Positions 63,828 to 64,000 of a stretch of DNA of 64,000 nucleotides are shown here, in pieces; positions within the stretch are counted from its first letter, which is position 1, and every line of letters starts with the position of its first letter. This stretch comes from an uncultured Lachnospiraceae bacterium. Lineage in GTDB: Bacteria > Bacillota > Clostridia > Lachnospirales > Lachnospiraceae. Made by a program: the position numbers and the translations under genes. The notes below the pieces were generated by a model, which saw nothing but the letters and a program-made list of their open reading frames with translations, did no database searches and was not told the DNA's origin. Where the stretch lies: NCBI GenBank assembly GCA_947652925.1, contig CANTEW010000007.1:1-64000 (forward strand), in the 5' to 3' direction.

Positions 63828-64000
63828 ATGTCTAAAGACTGTATATGCATAACCGCTTATAAGAGTGTAGAAGGATTGAGAATTTTATTGGAAGCTCTCT
63901 ATACTGATTTTGATTGTTATGTACATGTGGATAAGAGAGTATGGGATAGATCCAGCTGCTTAAGATTGAAGTTTGGTAAGACAGCTTTTTTTTCAGAATA
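63828..64000 (+). CDS. Glycosyltransferase, N-terminal part (runs off the window)
   Basis: 57 visible codons, no stop before the window end. MSKDCICITAYKSVEGLRIL followed by CYVHVDKRVW resembles the opening of core-2/I-branching-type glycosyltransferases (the sheet strand ending in H-V-D-K). Spacing of 26 bases from the fused gene and the same strand make it part of the same glycan cluster. The acceptor and donor are unknown. Confidence 0.6.
   Translation, partial: MSKDCICITAYKSVEGLRILLEALYTDFDCYVHVDKRVWDRSSCLRLKFGKTAFFSE

Overview
This window looks like chromosomal DNA from a Gram-positive anaerobic clostridium, most likely a Lachnospiraceae-type gut bacterium. That is inference from gene content and style: strong AGGAGG ribosome-binding sites, sigma-A promoters with 16-18 bp spacers, a 2-hydroxyacyl-CoA dehydratase activator, a SpoVB-type flippase, phenylacetate-CoA ligase/ACT pairs, BspA-type leucine-rich repeats and no outer-membrane genes. 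No rRNA, tRNA, CRISPR array or prophage was recognised.

Layout. 1-5.9 kb: 3' part of a large CoA-dehydratase activator, an amino-acid ABC transporter operon (binding protein, permease, ATPase) with a cytidylate-kinase-like gene at its end, and a small leucine-rich-repeat protein. 6-12.1 kb: argCJBD behind a promoter overlapped by a probable ArgR box, then thiC. 12.3-17.3 kb: signal peptidase I, and a converging operon hisH-hisF-ung-flippase-MNT-HEPN. 17.3-19.8 kb: a mobile-DNA patch with a complete IS701-family element, two full copies and one short relative of a palindromic TA-flanked repeat, and a small TIGR04076 gene. 19.8-24.8 kb: a two-component system, a DUF819 membrane protein and a peptidase D gene whose 5' end appears frameshifted. 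25-28.8 kb: an ArsC-like protein and the cobalamin lower-ligand/nucleotide-loop operon cobT-cobU-cobS-cobU-like-cobC. 28.9-36.4 kb: DUF4253, divergent HxlR and flavin-type oxidase genes, a membrane XRE protein, an ECF-like sigma factor, MATE and LysR genes, and azlCD. 36.5-44.1 kb: pdxST and gltBD. 44.2-47.9 kb: an operon of a membrane serine/threonine kinase, a secreted acidic protein, a HAD phosphatase and a CPBP protease. 48-54.3 kb: a zinc alcohol dehydrogenase, a SEC-C protein, an acetyltransferase with an MFS transporter, and an AraC regulator. 54.5-60.9 kb: an L,D-transpeptidase, a polyphosphate:AMP phosphotransferase, and two consecutive phenylacetate-CoA ligase/ACT pairs. 61-64 kb: an IS1182-type transposase scar, then AT-richer heptose-nucleotide/glycan genes (heptose-7-P kinase, a fused guanylyltransferase-phosphatase, a partial glycosyltransferase) running off the window.

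How the parts work together. Most of the window is housekeeping anabolism: glutamate (gltBD), arginine, histidine (hisHF), thiamine pyrimidine, PLP and the end of B12 assembly. The less ordinary parts are the nested mobile-element patch upstream of hisHF, the shortened MNT antitoxin beside an intact-looking HEPN partner, the kinase/secreted-protein operon, the duplicated aryl-CoA ligase/ACT cassette, and the heptose cluster at the right edge, which looks horizontally acquired. I found no convincing wholly new multi-gene system. The best candidates for new biology are the kinase/secreted-protein operon and the palindromic repeat family.
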